Source: Deltaproteobacteria bacterium
Lineage (GTDB): Bacteria > Desulfobacterota > Dissulfuribacteria > Dissulfuribacterales > UBA3076
Reading direction: 5' to 3'
DNA: 12,130 nucleotides
NCBI GenBank assembly: GCA_013138705.1
Contig: WTCF01000141.1
Span: 1-12,130 of the forward strand
Of this stretch, positions 6,537 through 12,116 are shown in pieces. The translations under genes and the position numbers were made by a program. The notes under the pieces were generated by a model. That model was not told the DNA's origin and made no database searches. It saw only the letters and a program-made list of their open reading frames with translations. The stretch's first letter is position 1, and each line of letters starts with the position of its first letter.

Positions 6537-6806
6537 ATGCTATTAAAGGAATTCCTGGAACCTTTAGGAATAACTCAAACAGAATTAGCCAGTCACCTCG
6601 GTTGGCCTTATGCCAGACTCAATGAAATTATTAATGGACGACGGGGCATTAGTGCTTCATCTGCCCTTGCAATTGGAGAGGCCCTGGGAACAGGCCCTGA
6701 ATTTTGGCTCAATTTGCAAAGAGACTGGGATCTATGGCATAGCCTGCGCAAGCATAAACCTGTTTCTCCCCTCAGAAAGGTTGCAATCCAACATGCTCCC
6801 ATATGA
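6537..6806 (+). CDS. Orphan HigA-family antitoxin, 5' frameshifted
   Basis: 89 residues from ATG 6537: KEFLEPLGITQTELASHLG, then LNEIINGRRGISASSALAI and GTGPEFWLNLQRDWDLW, the classic HigA/Xre HTH with its GTSPEFWLNLQ-like signature. HigA binds HigB toxin and its own operator. The family normally begins a dozen codons earlier with a PTHPGE motif. Those codons exist here: ATG TCT at 6500 would give MSKNRTPTHPGEM if the six-A run at 6506-6511 were five As. As it stands, a stop follows at 6512-6514. The GGAG at 6531 is only two bases from ATG 6537, too close for an efficient site. No HigB is present upstream or downstream (vapB lies divergently). So the gene is either a weakly expressed N-truncated antitoxin, rescued by slippage on the A-run, or a young pseudogene. 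Confidence 0.7.
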   Translation: MLLKEFLEPLGITQTELASHLGWPYARLNEIINGRRGISASSALAIGEALGTGPEFWLNLQRDWDLWHSLRKHKPVSPLRKVAIQHAPI

Positions 6807-6928
6807 TACACAGGCTTTTACCGTAAAAATCTCACTACCATTCCCCCACATGACAGATGAAGCGAGTCTGTGTTCGTCTGTGTGTGTCGAGCGAGCACTG
6901 CGAGCGGGTGGCAAAATGCCCCGTCATA

Positions 6929-7008
6929 ACAGTTTGAATTTGCGAAAAGAAATAACATTGCCGATTAATTATGAAGGCACATTGTCCTCATGCAGAGACA
7001 AGTTAGGC
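6929..7008 (+). repeat. 80-bp direct repeat, right copy
   Basis: Offset 1194 bases from the left copy, with 78 of 80 bases identical. This copy continues directly into more transposase coding sequence, so it is the natural junction. The stretch 6807-6928, before it, has no gene. Confidence 0.9.
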
Positions 7009-7133
7009 TCGATGCGTCTGGTGTCCTACATGACGTTATGGCACGTGGAATTGAGCTACATTCAATTTTTATAAAACGGGAGATTGGACACGGAAGCCAT
7101 GGAAAGATCCTGCCAGTGAAATATGTTGTATAA
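6990..7133 (+). pseudogene. RAYT-type transposase (REP-associated), N-terminal remnant
   Basis: From ATG 6990 the frame reads MQRQVRLDASGVLHDVMARG, then IELHSIF. This matches the start of REP-associated tyrosine transposases (Y1/IS200-like; typical opening PRxxRLDxPGxxHHVxxRG), including the region that leads to the first histidine of the HUH motif (here LHDV in place of HHV). Homology fades after about codon 28 (near 7075) and a stop comes at 7131, whereas the full protein is ~200-320 residues. The HUH motif and catalytic tyrosine are gone, so this is a dead fragment. Confidence 0.65.
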
Positions 7134-7240
7134 ATTGGATGTCCCCCCACATTCGATATCCCCTGATCCCTGAGGCCTTGAACATATCCGCCCGGCCATT
7201 TCGGATTCGGATTGAACAAAGCAACAGGAGGTGCAGTCAT
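7089..7240 (-). pseudogene. Possible tyrosine-recombinase N-terminal fragment
   Basis: ATG 7240 on the minus strand has AGAGGA a few bases upstream. It opens a frame reading LFNPNPKWPGGYVQGLRDQG, then HPIYTTYF and RIFPWLP. The pattern (NPxWPxxYVxxLRxxG, then HPxYxxYxxRxFxxxP) resembles the SAM-like N-terminus of integron-type or phage-type integrases as I remember them. The frame runs on to 6965 but overlaps the transposase remnant, so the fragment probably ends near 7089. A TTGACT at 7313-7308 with GATAAT 19 bases on is a possible promoter. This rests on pattern memory only and could be chance. Confidence 0.25.
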
Positions 7241-7461
7241 GCTATTCCTCTGTTTCGGTGTTTAATAGCCATATATCCATTCATTATCATCTTGTCTCAC
7301 TGCCCTGAGTCAAAACAAAACCACTCATGGTCCTTAAGAACATGTTGTTTTCACTTCCAGTAACCGTTATATATGTGCATATTTACGGCTAAGTCGGTCG
7401 TAGAATCACTGTTGGGCTTGTAGGAAAAACTGAAGGCACGATAGTTAACTTGAAGGAATTA
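7241..7461. other. Gene-poor stretch
   Basis: About 220 bases with no reading frame I can support. One plus-strand frame around 7398-7470 (RRITVGLVGKTEGTIVNLKE) has a protein-like look, but it has no start and runs antisense into the antitoxin remnant, so I do not call it. Confidence 0.35.
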
Positions 7462-7656
7462 TCAATTGGACCCTGCCAGTATCGGAACATGTCCTTCGGC
7501 AATTTCCTGTCTGGCACGCTGGGCAGCGGCAACAAGTTGTGATTGTGTTTTCTTAAACGTGACATCCCACTGAATTTCGTCCTGCAGGTTTTCGACATAG
7601 TCGCGCAGATGTTCTACTACTTGGTGTTGTGCACTTTCGGGCAAGGATTCCATCAT
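7462..7656 (-). pseudogene. Antitoxin remnant (partner of a RelE/ParE-type toxin)
   Basis: 64 residues: MESLPESAQHQVVEHLRDYV, then LQDEIQWDVTFKKTQSQLVAAA and RARQEIAEG. This matches a small antitoxin type usually ~75-80 residues long, with a helical N-terminus and an acidic RWDELF-like middle, generally encoded just before a RelE-family toxin. Here the first ~8 residues are missing (no ribosome-binding site before the paired ATGs, and an in-frame stop just upstream), the C-terminal tail after IAEG does not fit the family, and no toxin follows at lower coordinates. It is probably a truncated leftover that could still bind toxins from other loci. The repeat at 7672-7706 adjoins its 5' end. Confidence 0.5.
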
Positions 7657-7671
7657 TTTCGTTAAACTCTT

Positions 7672-7706
7672 AACCTTTGAACCATGAACCTATGAACCCG
7701 TGAACG
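7672..7706. repeat. Short tandem repeat of TGAACC units
   Basis: Four diverged 7-9-base units, TTTGAACCA, TGAACCTA, TGAACCCG and TGAACGG, lie directly upstream of the antitoxin remnant. Like the period-7 arrays near recO, this one sits at a gene boundary. Confidence 0.6.
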
Positions 7707-7728
7707 GTTACCATTTTATACATCTCTG

Positions 7729-7757
7729 TGCTCAGGCTTTTGTGTCAGCCCTGAGCA
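7729..7757. other. Hairpin, unknown role
   Basis: TGCTCAGG at 7729-7736 pairs with CCTGAGCA at 7750-7757, and two more pairs form past a bulged base. There is no T-tract on either side. A GC-rich patch (about 7795-7850, unlike its AT-rich surroundings) follows, up to the end of brnA. Confidence 0.4.
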
Positions 7758-7854
7758 TTCCTATGTTTTCGAAGTCCTGTTTTAATCTTACTTGCCGTGC
7801 CGCTTGGTCCGGAACCGAGGCTGCAGGCGTGGGGATCGCGGCCGCGCAGCGCAG

Positions 7855-8112
7855 TCACCCTGTATAAGAGGCACTCAATTCTTCTTGGATTATTCGCCGC
7901 AATGTGCTTTCCGTCAAAGGTTCCCGACTCATGTTTAAATATTCCCGCAGAGCGTTGTTTATCATGGTCTGGTAGCCATGTCCGGCGGTCTCAGCGTGGG
8001 AACGGAATTCCTCAAGTACATCATTATCAAGGAAAATAGTAATGCGGGTCTTTCCTTTTTGTGGGATTACTGCGCCACGTTTGGCCTTAGTGAAATCATA
8101 TTCCTTTTTCAT
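7855..8112 (-). CDS. brnA: BrnA antitoxin
   Basis: 85 residues. MKKEYDFTKAKRGAV then GKTRITIFLDNDVLEEFRSHA and GYQTMINNALREYL match BrnA, a CopG-like ribbon-helix-helix antitoxin. The beta-strand TRITIFL inserts in the DNA groove. The tail (EPLTESTLRRIIQEEL) is the toxin-binding side. BrnA neutralises the RNase BrnT and represses the brnTA promoter. Its ATG (8112) lies inside the end of brnT, overlapping by 17 bases, so translation is coupled and toxin precedes antitoxin, the usual order for this family. Length is normal, and no defect is seen. Confidence 0.9.
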   Translation of the reverse strand: MKKEYDFTKAKRGAVIPQKGKTRITIFLDNDVLEEFRSHAETAGHGYQTMINNALREYLNMSREPLTESTLRRIIQEELSASYTG

Positions 8113-8368
8113 ATCGCTTCCTTTCCTTTGGTGTTGCCTTCCGGGCTGAAATCAATCGGATATTTTTGCCACGGTAGGTATATACAACTACTAAAGTTCT
8201 TCCCAATGCATCCGAACCGATAGAGACGAATCGTCGCTCACCCTCCGTGTCCTCATCTTCACGGCTCAAAGCCAAAGGGTCAAAAAGAACCAGCTCTGCG
8301 TCTGAAAACCGAATTTGGTGTTTCAGATAATTTGTTTTCGCCTTTTTCGGTTCCCATACAATGTTCAT
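8096..8368 (-). CDS. brnT: BrnT ribonuclease toxin
   Basis: 90 residues from ATG 8368; the longer frame to 8413 would run through the operator palindrome and adds 15 non-family residues. WEPKKAKTNYLKHQIRFSDA, VLFDPLAL, GERRFVSIG, GRTLVVVYT and IRLISARKATPKERKRYE cover the whole BrnT fold, a RelE-like RNase that halts translation. The basic RKATPKERKRYE end carries the residues linked to catalysis. It is expressed with brnA from a promoter under the palindrome at 8380-8396. There is no evident ribosome-binding site before ATG 8368, which may keep toxin yield low. It appears intact, making this one of the two TA pairs in the island that look functional. Confidence 0.9.
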   Translation of the reverse strand: MNIVWEPKKAKTNYLKHQIRFSDAELVLFDPLALSREDEDTEGERRFVSIGSDALGRTLVVVYTYRGKNIRLISARKATPKERKRYEKGI

Positions 8369-8379
8369 ATTTATGAATA

Positions 8380-8396
8380 TACATATATTATATGTA
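8380..8396 (-). promoter_or_regulatory. brnTA operator palindrome overlapping -10 box
   Basis: TACATATA-T-TATATGTA is a perfect 17-base palindrome 12 bases before brnT ATG. On the minus strand it contains TATAAT, a consensus -10; a -35 is not clear (TTTGTT-like). A repressor on the palindrome would block the promoter, as expected of BrnA autoregulation. Confidence 0.65.
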
Positions 8397-8473
8397 CAGC
8401 GCAATCTAAACAAAGGAACTTTTTGAGAAAATTGGGGAGGTAATGGACTCGCTTGACTCTTGCCTTGCCTCTC

Positions 8474-8507
8474 GTTATTTTAAGTTATAGCGTTAAGCTA
8501 AAATAAC
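8474..8507. other. AT-rich inverted repeat
   Basis: GTTATTTTA (8474-8482) and TAAAATAAC (8499-8507) form a 9-bp stem with a 16-base loop. It overlaps the end of a 15-codon frame (8443-8490) that has a good GGGGAGG site. It could be a weak terminator for either strand between brnT and hpt, or a scar of an inserted element. Confidence 0.45.
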
Positions 8508-8538
8508 ACAGAGTTTTATTTTAGGATCCGGCAGAACA

Positions 8539-8691
8539 GTGAAACGGGAACTCCAGGGACATTACATGACCATATCAACGGTGGGTGAGAAGGCCCGGGC
8601 CTTTGTTCCCGCTCCGCTGCCGCCGAAACCGGCCATTGAGTGGACGCCGGAACCATCCTCTCATAGACAACTTACCTGTCCGACGGGGTGA
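8539..8691 (+). pseudogene. Fic-family gene, N-terminal fragment
   Basis: From GTG 8539 (or ATG 8566) the frame reads VKRELQGHYMTISTVGEKAR, then AFVPAPLPPKPAIEWTPE. This matches the N-terminus of Fic/DOC-type proteins, whose opening ends with AFVPxPLPPxPP before the first helices. Homology stops near 8656; the frame then runs into the 3' end of hpt and ends at 8691. The FIC motif and everything else (~330 residues) are missing. Fic enzymes AMPylate proteins and many act as toxins, so this is another TA-like relic in the island. The hpt 3' end is apparently undamaged. Confidence 0.55.
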
Positions 8692-9235
8692 ATCCCTCTG
8701 GCTTATAACCTGGATTAAGGTGGTACACCGCTGGTAAGCTGCGGTAATTCTCATCAAAATCCAGTCCGTAACCCACCAGGAACCCACGAGGGATATCGAA
8801 CCCAACGTAATCTACTTCTATTGGCACTTCTCTTCGTTCCTTTTTGTCGATCAGGCAGCAAATTTTGACAGAAGCCGGATTGTGCAGCTTCAGCACCTCT
8901 TTCAGGTATTTGAGTGTGTAACCTGTATCTACTATATCCTCCACCACCAGGACGTCCTTGTCCTTAATGTCAAGCTCTATGTCCTTGGTAAAACTTATCC
9001 GGCCCGATGACTCTGCCTGTGAGCCATAGCTGGCCAGCCGAACAAAGTCGATCTGCAGGGGGTTTTTTATGTGTCGGATAAGATCCGCCATGAAAATAAA
9101 GGCCCCGTTAAGAATTCCGATGAGCACCATGGGACGTCCATGGTAATCCTTGGAGATTTGCTCTCCCAACTCATGTACCCGCGCCTTAATGGTTTCAGAT
9201 GACAAGACCTCCCGAAGTTGATCCTTATTATCCAA
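8672..9235 (-). CDS. hpt: Hypoxanthine phosphoribosyltransferase
   Basis: 187 residues, normal length. It salvages hypoxanthine or guanine to IMP or GMP using PRPP, in the cytoplasm. Visible signatures: MVLIGILNGAFIFMADL (36-52), the flexible-loop SYGS (69-72), the PRPP loop DVLVVEDIVDTGYTL (94-108), and the base-binding end VDYVGFDIPRGFLVGYGLDF (141-160) with DENYRSLP. The start codon is TTG at 9235, supported by GAGGAG seven bases before it; no ATG fits. It is transcribed toward the accessory island and away from the zinc-ribbon genes. Its upstream region (9236-9310) holds a short hairpin (9264-9282) joined to a 14-base motif shared with the sufC leader. Confidence 0.94.
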   Translation of the reverse strand: MDNKDQLREVLSSETIKARVHELGEQISKDYHGRPMVLIGILNGAFIFMADLIRHIKNPLQIDFVRLASYGSQAESSGRISFTKDIELDIKDKDVLVVEDIVDTGYTLKYLKEVLKLHNPASVKICCLIDKKERREVPIEVDYVGFDIPRGFLVGYGLDFDENYRSLPAVYHLNPGYKPEGFTPSDR

Positions 9236-9300
9236 GATTAATCTCCTCTCTCGTGACTGTTCACACTCCGTGGCAAGGAGTGAATAATTACCCTCTTTTG

Positions 9301-9357
9301 GCAGTCTTCCTTGACAGCCTGCTTTTGTAAATTAACTTACATTCGAGTTGTTTGCCA
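9301..9357 (+). repeat. 57-bp block, copy 1, promoter region of first zinc-ribbon gene
   Basis: 53 of 57 bases match 9712-9768. Both contain CTTGACAGCCTGCTTTTG, with a perfect TTGACA (-35) at 9311-9316. A -10 is weak: TAACTT after 16 bases. With the gene behind it, this marks a tandem duplication of promoter plus gene. Confidence 0.8.
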
Positions 9358-9420
9358 ATAAAATTGAACAGCCAAGGAGCAGGAAAAAACTGAGCATAAA
9401 CCGCAGAGGTCAACTCTTTT

Positions 9421-9696
9421 ATGGCAATTTACGAATTCAAATGCATGAAGTGTAACAGGAAGTTCATCTTGAAGTTTGTATTTTCATCCGGGGATATCAA
9501 GGAAATCCAGTATCCAAAGTGTAACAAGAAATTTGCACATTCATCCAAGAATATCAAGGAAATCCGGTGTCCCTGCTGCGGTTCAAAACAGGTTCAGGAA
9601 ATGGCCTCGGGTTTTACGTGTGGTTTAGCAGGCCAGGGACCTGATGGTCTCACGGCCATGTCAAAATGCGGTTCCTTCCGTTTTGGGTGCGGTTGA
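9421..9696 (+). CDS. FmdB-type zinc-ribbon protein with internal duplication
   Basis: 91 residues. MAIYEFKCMKC opens like all FmdB-family (CxxC_CxxC) regulatory zinc ribbons, small proteins of unclear function first noted beside formamidase genes. Ligand pairs are C8/C11 and C50/C53 (CPCCG). Between them is an additional ~20-residue unit: KCNRKFILKF..SSGDIKEIQYPKC is followed by KCNKKFAHSSKNIKEIRCPCC, so the knuckle segment is duplicated (DNA offset 69, later 57 bases). In the extra unit the CPxC has become YPKC (Y31, C34), leaving an unpaired cysteine. A glycine-rich C-terminus with C67, C83 and C90 follows. AGAGGTCA lies 11 bases before ATG. It is the first of a tandem pair upstream of sufCB and could bind Zn or an Fe centre. 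Confidence 0.78.
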   Translation: MAIYEFKCMKCNRKFILKFVFSSGDIKEIQYPKCNKKFAHSSKNIKEIRCPCCGSKQVQEMASGFTCGLAGQGPDGLTAMSKCGSFRFGCG

Positions 9697-9711
9697 CATA
9701 TCCAGTTCTTA

Positions 9712-9768
9712 GCAGTCTTCCTTGACAGCCTGCTTTTGCAAATTAACTTACATAAGAATTGTTTGCCA
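9712..9768 (+). repeat. 57-bp block, copy 2, promoter region of second zinc-ribbon gene
   Basis: Offset 411 from copy 1. TTGACA lies at 9722-9727. It starts 15 bases after the first gene's stop codon, so the second gene probably has its own promoter. Confidence 0.8.
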
Positions 9769-9803
9769 GTGCCGGCTTAAAAAATGTGGAGGTCAAATTC
9801 CTT

Positions 9804-10016
9804 ATGCCAATTTATGAATATACATGCAAGAAGTGTAATAAGATTTTTGAAAGTCTTGTGCTTTCATCCAGGGATATTAAGGAAATTCATTGTCCTGAGT
9901 GCGGATCGGGGGAAGTGGAGAAGATGCTGTCGAGCTTTAGCTCTGGTTCATCAACAGGGCCGGTTCCCGGCGGTCTGAGTAGCGCATCGAGCTGCAGTTC
10001 CTCCCGCTTTCAATGA
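9804..10016 (+). CDS. FmdB-type zinc-ribbon protein
   Basis: 70 residues from ATG 9804, which follows TGGAGGTCA; the longer frame from 9759 begins inside the 57-bp repeat and is not used. MPIYEYTCKKCNKIFESLVL, then SSRDIKEIHCPECGS, is the standard single FmdB ribbon with C8/C11 and C30/C33. A serine/glycine-rich low-complexity tail ends in SSSRF. It has no internal duplication, so it preserves the ancestral form of the pair. It lies 166 bases before sufC. A perfect CCAGCC-GTT-GGCTGG hairpin (10028-10042) just after the stop may mark its 3' end, though no T-tract follows. Confidence 0.85.
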   Translation: MPIYEYTCKKCNKIFESLVLSSRDIKEIHCPECGSGEVEKMLSSFSSGSSTGPVPGGLSSASSCSSSRFQ

Positions 10017-10106
10017 GCTTAACATTTCCAGCCGTTGGCTGGTCAATCAGAAATTATCAGATAGAGCTTCTTGTAAATCCAGGGCGTATCTCTTACATTC
10101 TCTTTT

Positions 10107-10163
10107 TTGACTTAACCGTTCTACATTCCTTGACTGCCAGACAGGGAATGAGTGAATAATTAC
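10107..10163 (+). promoter_or_regulatory. sufCB promoter region with shared motif
   Basis: Two TTGACT boxes (10107-10112 and 10130-10135) lie in the leader. From the second, AATAAT follows after 19 bases (10155-10160), or TGAATA after 17. CATTCC (10124-10129) and GGAATG (10145-10150) form inverted arms across the -35. The last 14 bases, GAGTGAATAATTAC (10150-10163), recur exactly at 9278-9291 upstream of hpt. Fe-S genes are often controlled by an IscR/Rrf2 regulator; no clear IscR box was recognised. Confidence 0.4.
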
Positions 10164-10182
10164 TGAGGAGGTCAGGCGTTTT

Positions 10183-10926
10183 ATGCTACAGATAGAAGAT
10201 CTTTGGGTTGAAGTACAGGGCCGGGAGATCCTCAAGGGGATCAACCTCCGGATAGGAACGGGTGAGACACACTGCCTGTTTGGTAAAAACGGTTCGGGGA
10301 AAACAACGTTGCTCGTGACCTTGATGGGTTTTTCCGGTTACAAGGTCAAGCACGGTCGCATACTCTTCAAGGGAGAGGATATTACGCACCTGCCAATTAA
10401 CGAAAGGGCCGAACTCGGCCTCGGGCTGTCCTTCCAGCGCCCTCCTACCCTGAGGGGCGTAAAGCTTAAGAACTTGTTGGCCTTATACAGCAAGGAAAGC
10501 GATGCCGTGAGCGAGTTAGCTCTTGCTTATAATTTTGAGGATTTCCTGGGAAGGCAAGTGAATCTCGGTTTTTCCGGTGGTGAGATAAAGAAATCCGAAC
10601 TGCTCCAGCTTTTGGCCCAAAGTCCCGATCTGTCTCTTCTTGATGAGCCGGAATCCGGTGTAGATATTGAGAACCTGGATGTGATATGTCAGATGATCCG
10701 CAAGCTGTTACAAAAAGAATTGCGCAAAAACCGCCAGAAGTCCGGTCTGATAATTACCCACACCGGACTTATACTCAACTACGTAAATGCCGACAGGGGA
10801 CATGTCATGTTGAACGGGCAGATATACTGCCATGGAAACCCCCGGGATATATTTGAGAGAATCAAGAATTATGGCTATGAAGAGTGCGCCCGATGCCGTC
10901 TATTCGAACAAGGTTTTAAGATATGA
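10183..10926 (+). CDS. sufC: SufC-type Fe-S assembly ATPase
   Basis: 247 residues, like SufC (~250). An ABC ATPase that drives conformational change of the SufB scaffold during Fe-S cluster assembly; cytoplasmic, with no membrane partner. Walker A GKNGSGKTT (34-42), Q-loop Q85, signature FSGGEIKKSE (130-139; SufC-type, compare FSGGEKKR), Walker B LSLLDEPESGVDI (150-162), H-loop H193. The C-terminus has C235-AR-C238 (GYEECARC), which E. coli SufC lacks as far as I recall; related archaeal or anaerobe forms may carry it. GAGGAGGTCA precedes ATG at good distance. The stop overlaps the sufB start by ATGA, so the two are made in step. Other suf genes (sufS, sufU, sufD) are not seen in the window. 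Confidence 0.93.
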   Translation: MLQIEDLWVEVQGREILKGINLRIGTGETHCLFGKNGSGKTTLLVTLMGFSGYKVKHGRILFKGEDITHLPINERAELGLGLSFQRPPTLRGVKLKNLLALYSKESDAVSELALAYNFEDFLGRQVNLGFSGGEIKKSELLQLLAQSPDLSLLDEPESGVDIENLDVICQMIRKLLQKELRKNRQKSGLIITHTGLILNYVNADRGHVMLNGQIYCHGNPRDIFERIKNYGYEECARCRLFEQGFKI

Positions 10927-12116
10927 ATTATTCAGAAAACCATTATGATACAAAGGACTTAAGTGATGAGGACCTGCTGAAGACCTTCACCCCTGCCTCT
11001 GAGATAGAGGGACCAAAAGATATAGGGGAGTTTGAAGAAGAGGAACTTGAAAGACTCAAACAGACCGGAATCGATCTTACAGGTCTGGACAGGGCAGGTA
11101 CCTTTATTCAGACAAACTGCAGTGTCCAGAAGTGTGATTGTGAGTCACCGGGCGTAGAGATGCTTCCTATCACAGAGGCGCTCAAGAAATACGACGGCCT
11201 CAAGGACTATTGGTGGAAACTGGTACCTGCAGAGAAAGATGCTTTTACCAGGGAAGCTGATCAGGAACTCGATAACGGGTATTTCATTCAGGCTCTTCCT
11301 GGTGAAAAGGTAATTTATCCACTCCAGACCTGCCTTTACATCCGGAATGAAAACGTAGCCCAGCGCGTTCACAACATAGTGATAGCCGAAGAGGGTTCTG
11401 AGCTACATATCATCACAGGATGCTCCACCCATCCCCATCTGACGTCAGGGCTGCACATTGGAATATCTGAATTTTATGTCAAAAAGGGGGCAAAGCTCAC
11501 CTTTACCATGATCCATAACTGGGGTGAAAATGTCTACGTGAGGCCCCGTACGGGTATCAGGGTAGAGGAGGATGGCGTCTTTCTCTCTAATTACATCTCC
11601 CTTAAGGGGGTAAAGTCCGTCCAGACCTTTCCAACAGCCACTCTTGCCGGTCCAAATGCCCTGGCCCGCTTTAACTCGGTCATCGTGGCCCCTGAGGGCT
11701 CAGATATAGACACTGGCGCCAAGGTCATACTTAAGGCCCCGGGAAGCAGGTCCGAGATAATATCCAGGACCATATCTTTCGGTGGCCGGGTAGTGGCCAG
11801 GGGACACCTTATCGGCCTTGCCGCTAATATTAAGGCACACCTTGAGTGCCAGGGCCTGATATTGGCGGAACACGGCGTGATTCACGCCATACCCGAGCTT
11901 GAGGCCCATGTGGCGGATGTGGATATGTCCCACGAAGCAGCTGTAGGCCGAATCGCCCAGGAGGAGATCGAATACCTCATGGCCCGGGGTCTTGATGAAG
12001 AAGAGGCTACATCCACCATAGTCCGGGGATTCCTGGACGTAAGAATCAACGGTCTGCCCCCGGAGCTGAACAAAGAGCTGCAGGAGGTTGTGAAAGAGTG
12101 CCATAAGGGAATGTGA
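10923..12116 (+). CDS. sufB: SufB/SufD-family Fe-S scaffold (possibly minimal SMS type)
   Basis: 397 residues. After an acidic helical start (1-60) comes a beta-helix core: LPGEKVIYPLQTCLYI, IITGCSTHPHL, FTMIHNWGENVYVRPRTGI, GSRSEIISRTISFGG. Then AHLECQGLILAEHGVIHAIPE (305-325) carries C309, which aligns with the cluster-building cysteine (C405) of E. coli SufB, and SHEAAVGRIAQEEIEYLMARG (336-356) carries H337/E338 of the conserved C-terminal motif. An N-terminal C66-xxxx-C71-x-C73 group is an additional possible metal site. It is shorter than E. coli SufB (~495), as in the two-component SufBC (SMS) scaffolds of anaerobes and archaea. Overlap with sufC supports a SufBC complex. The window ends 14 bases after the stop, so downstream partners cannot be excluded. 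Confidence 0.92.
   Translation: MNYSENHYDTKDLSDEDLLKTFTPASEIEGPKDIGEFEEEELERLKQTGIDLTGLDRAGTFIQTNCSVQKCDCESPGVEMLPITEALKKYDGLKDYWWKLVPAEKDAFTREADQELDNGYFIQALPGEKVIYPLQTCLYIRNENVAQRVHNIVIAEEGSELHIITGCSTHPHLTSGLHIGISEFYVKKGAKLTFTMIHNWGENVYVRPRTGIRVEEDGVFLSNYISLKGVKSVQTFPTATLAGPNALARFNSVIVAPEGSDIDTGAKVILKAPGSRSEIISRTISFGGRVVARGHLIGLAANIKAHLECQGLILAEHGVIHAIPELEAHVADVDMSHEAAVGRIAQEEIEYLMARGLDEEEATSTIVRGFLDVRINGLPPELNKELQEVVKECHKGM

Noticed and set aside
5735..7008. Integron gene cassette with attC sites (GTTAGGC at each repeat's end and a roughly palindromic 80-bp unit)
   Set aside because: GTTAGGC falls in codons of the transposase start (QVRL), the left core (TTACAG) does not match the RYYYAAC box, and pairing of the arms needs many mismatches and G-T pairs.
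6610..7074. 154-codon plus-strand frame overlapping higA
   Set aside because: It lies in another frame of higA, crosses the 80-bp repeat and transposase start, and has no family features.
7139..7363. 74-codon plus-strand frame in the gene-poor stretch
   Set aside because: No ribosome-binding site at its start, odd composition, and antisense to the better recombinase-like frame.
7795..7850. GC-rich patch as a foreign gene fragment
   Set aside because: None of the frames gives a recognisable protein, and about 55 bases is too short to judge origin.
8443..8490. 15-codon frame with a good GGGGAGG site
   Set aside because: Too short to recognise; it ends within the inverted repeat at 8474-8507 and shows no link to a downstream gene as a leader peptide.
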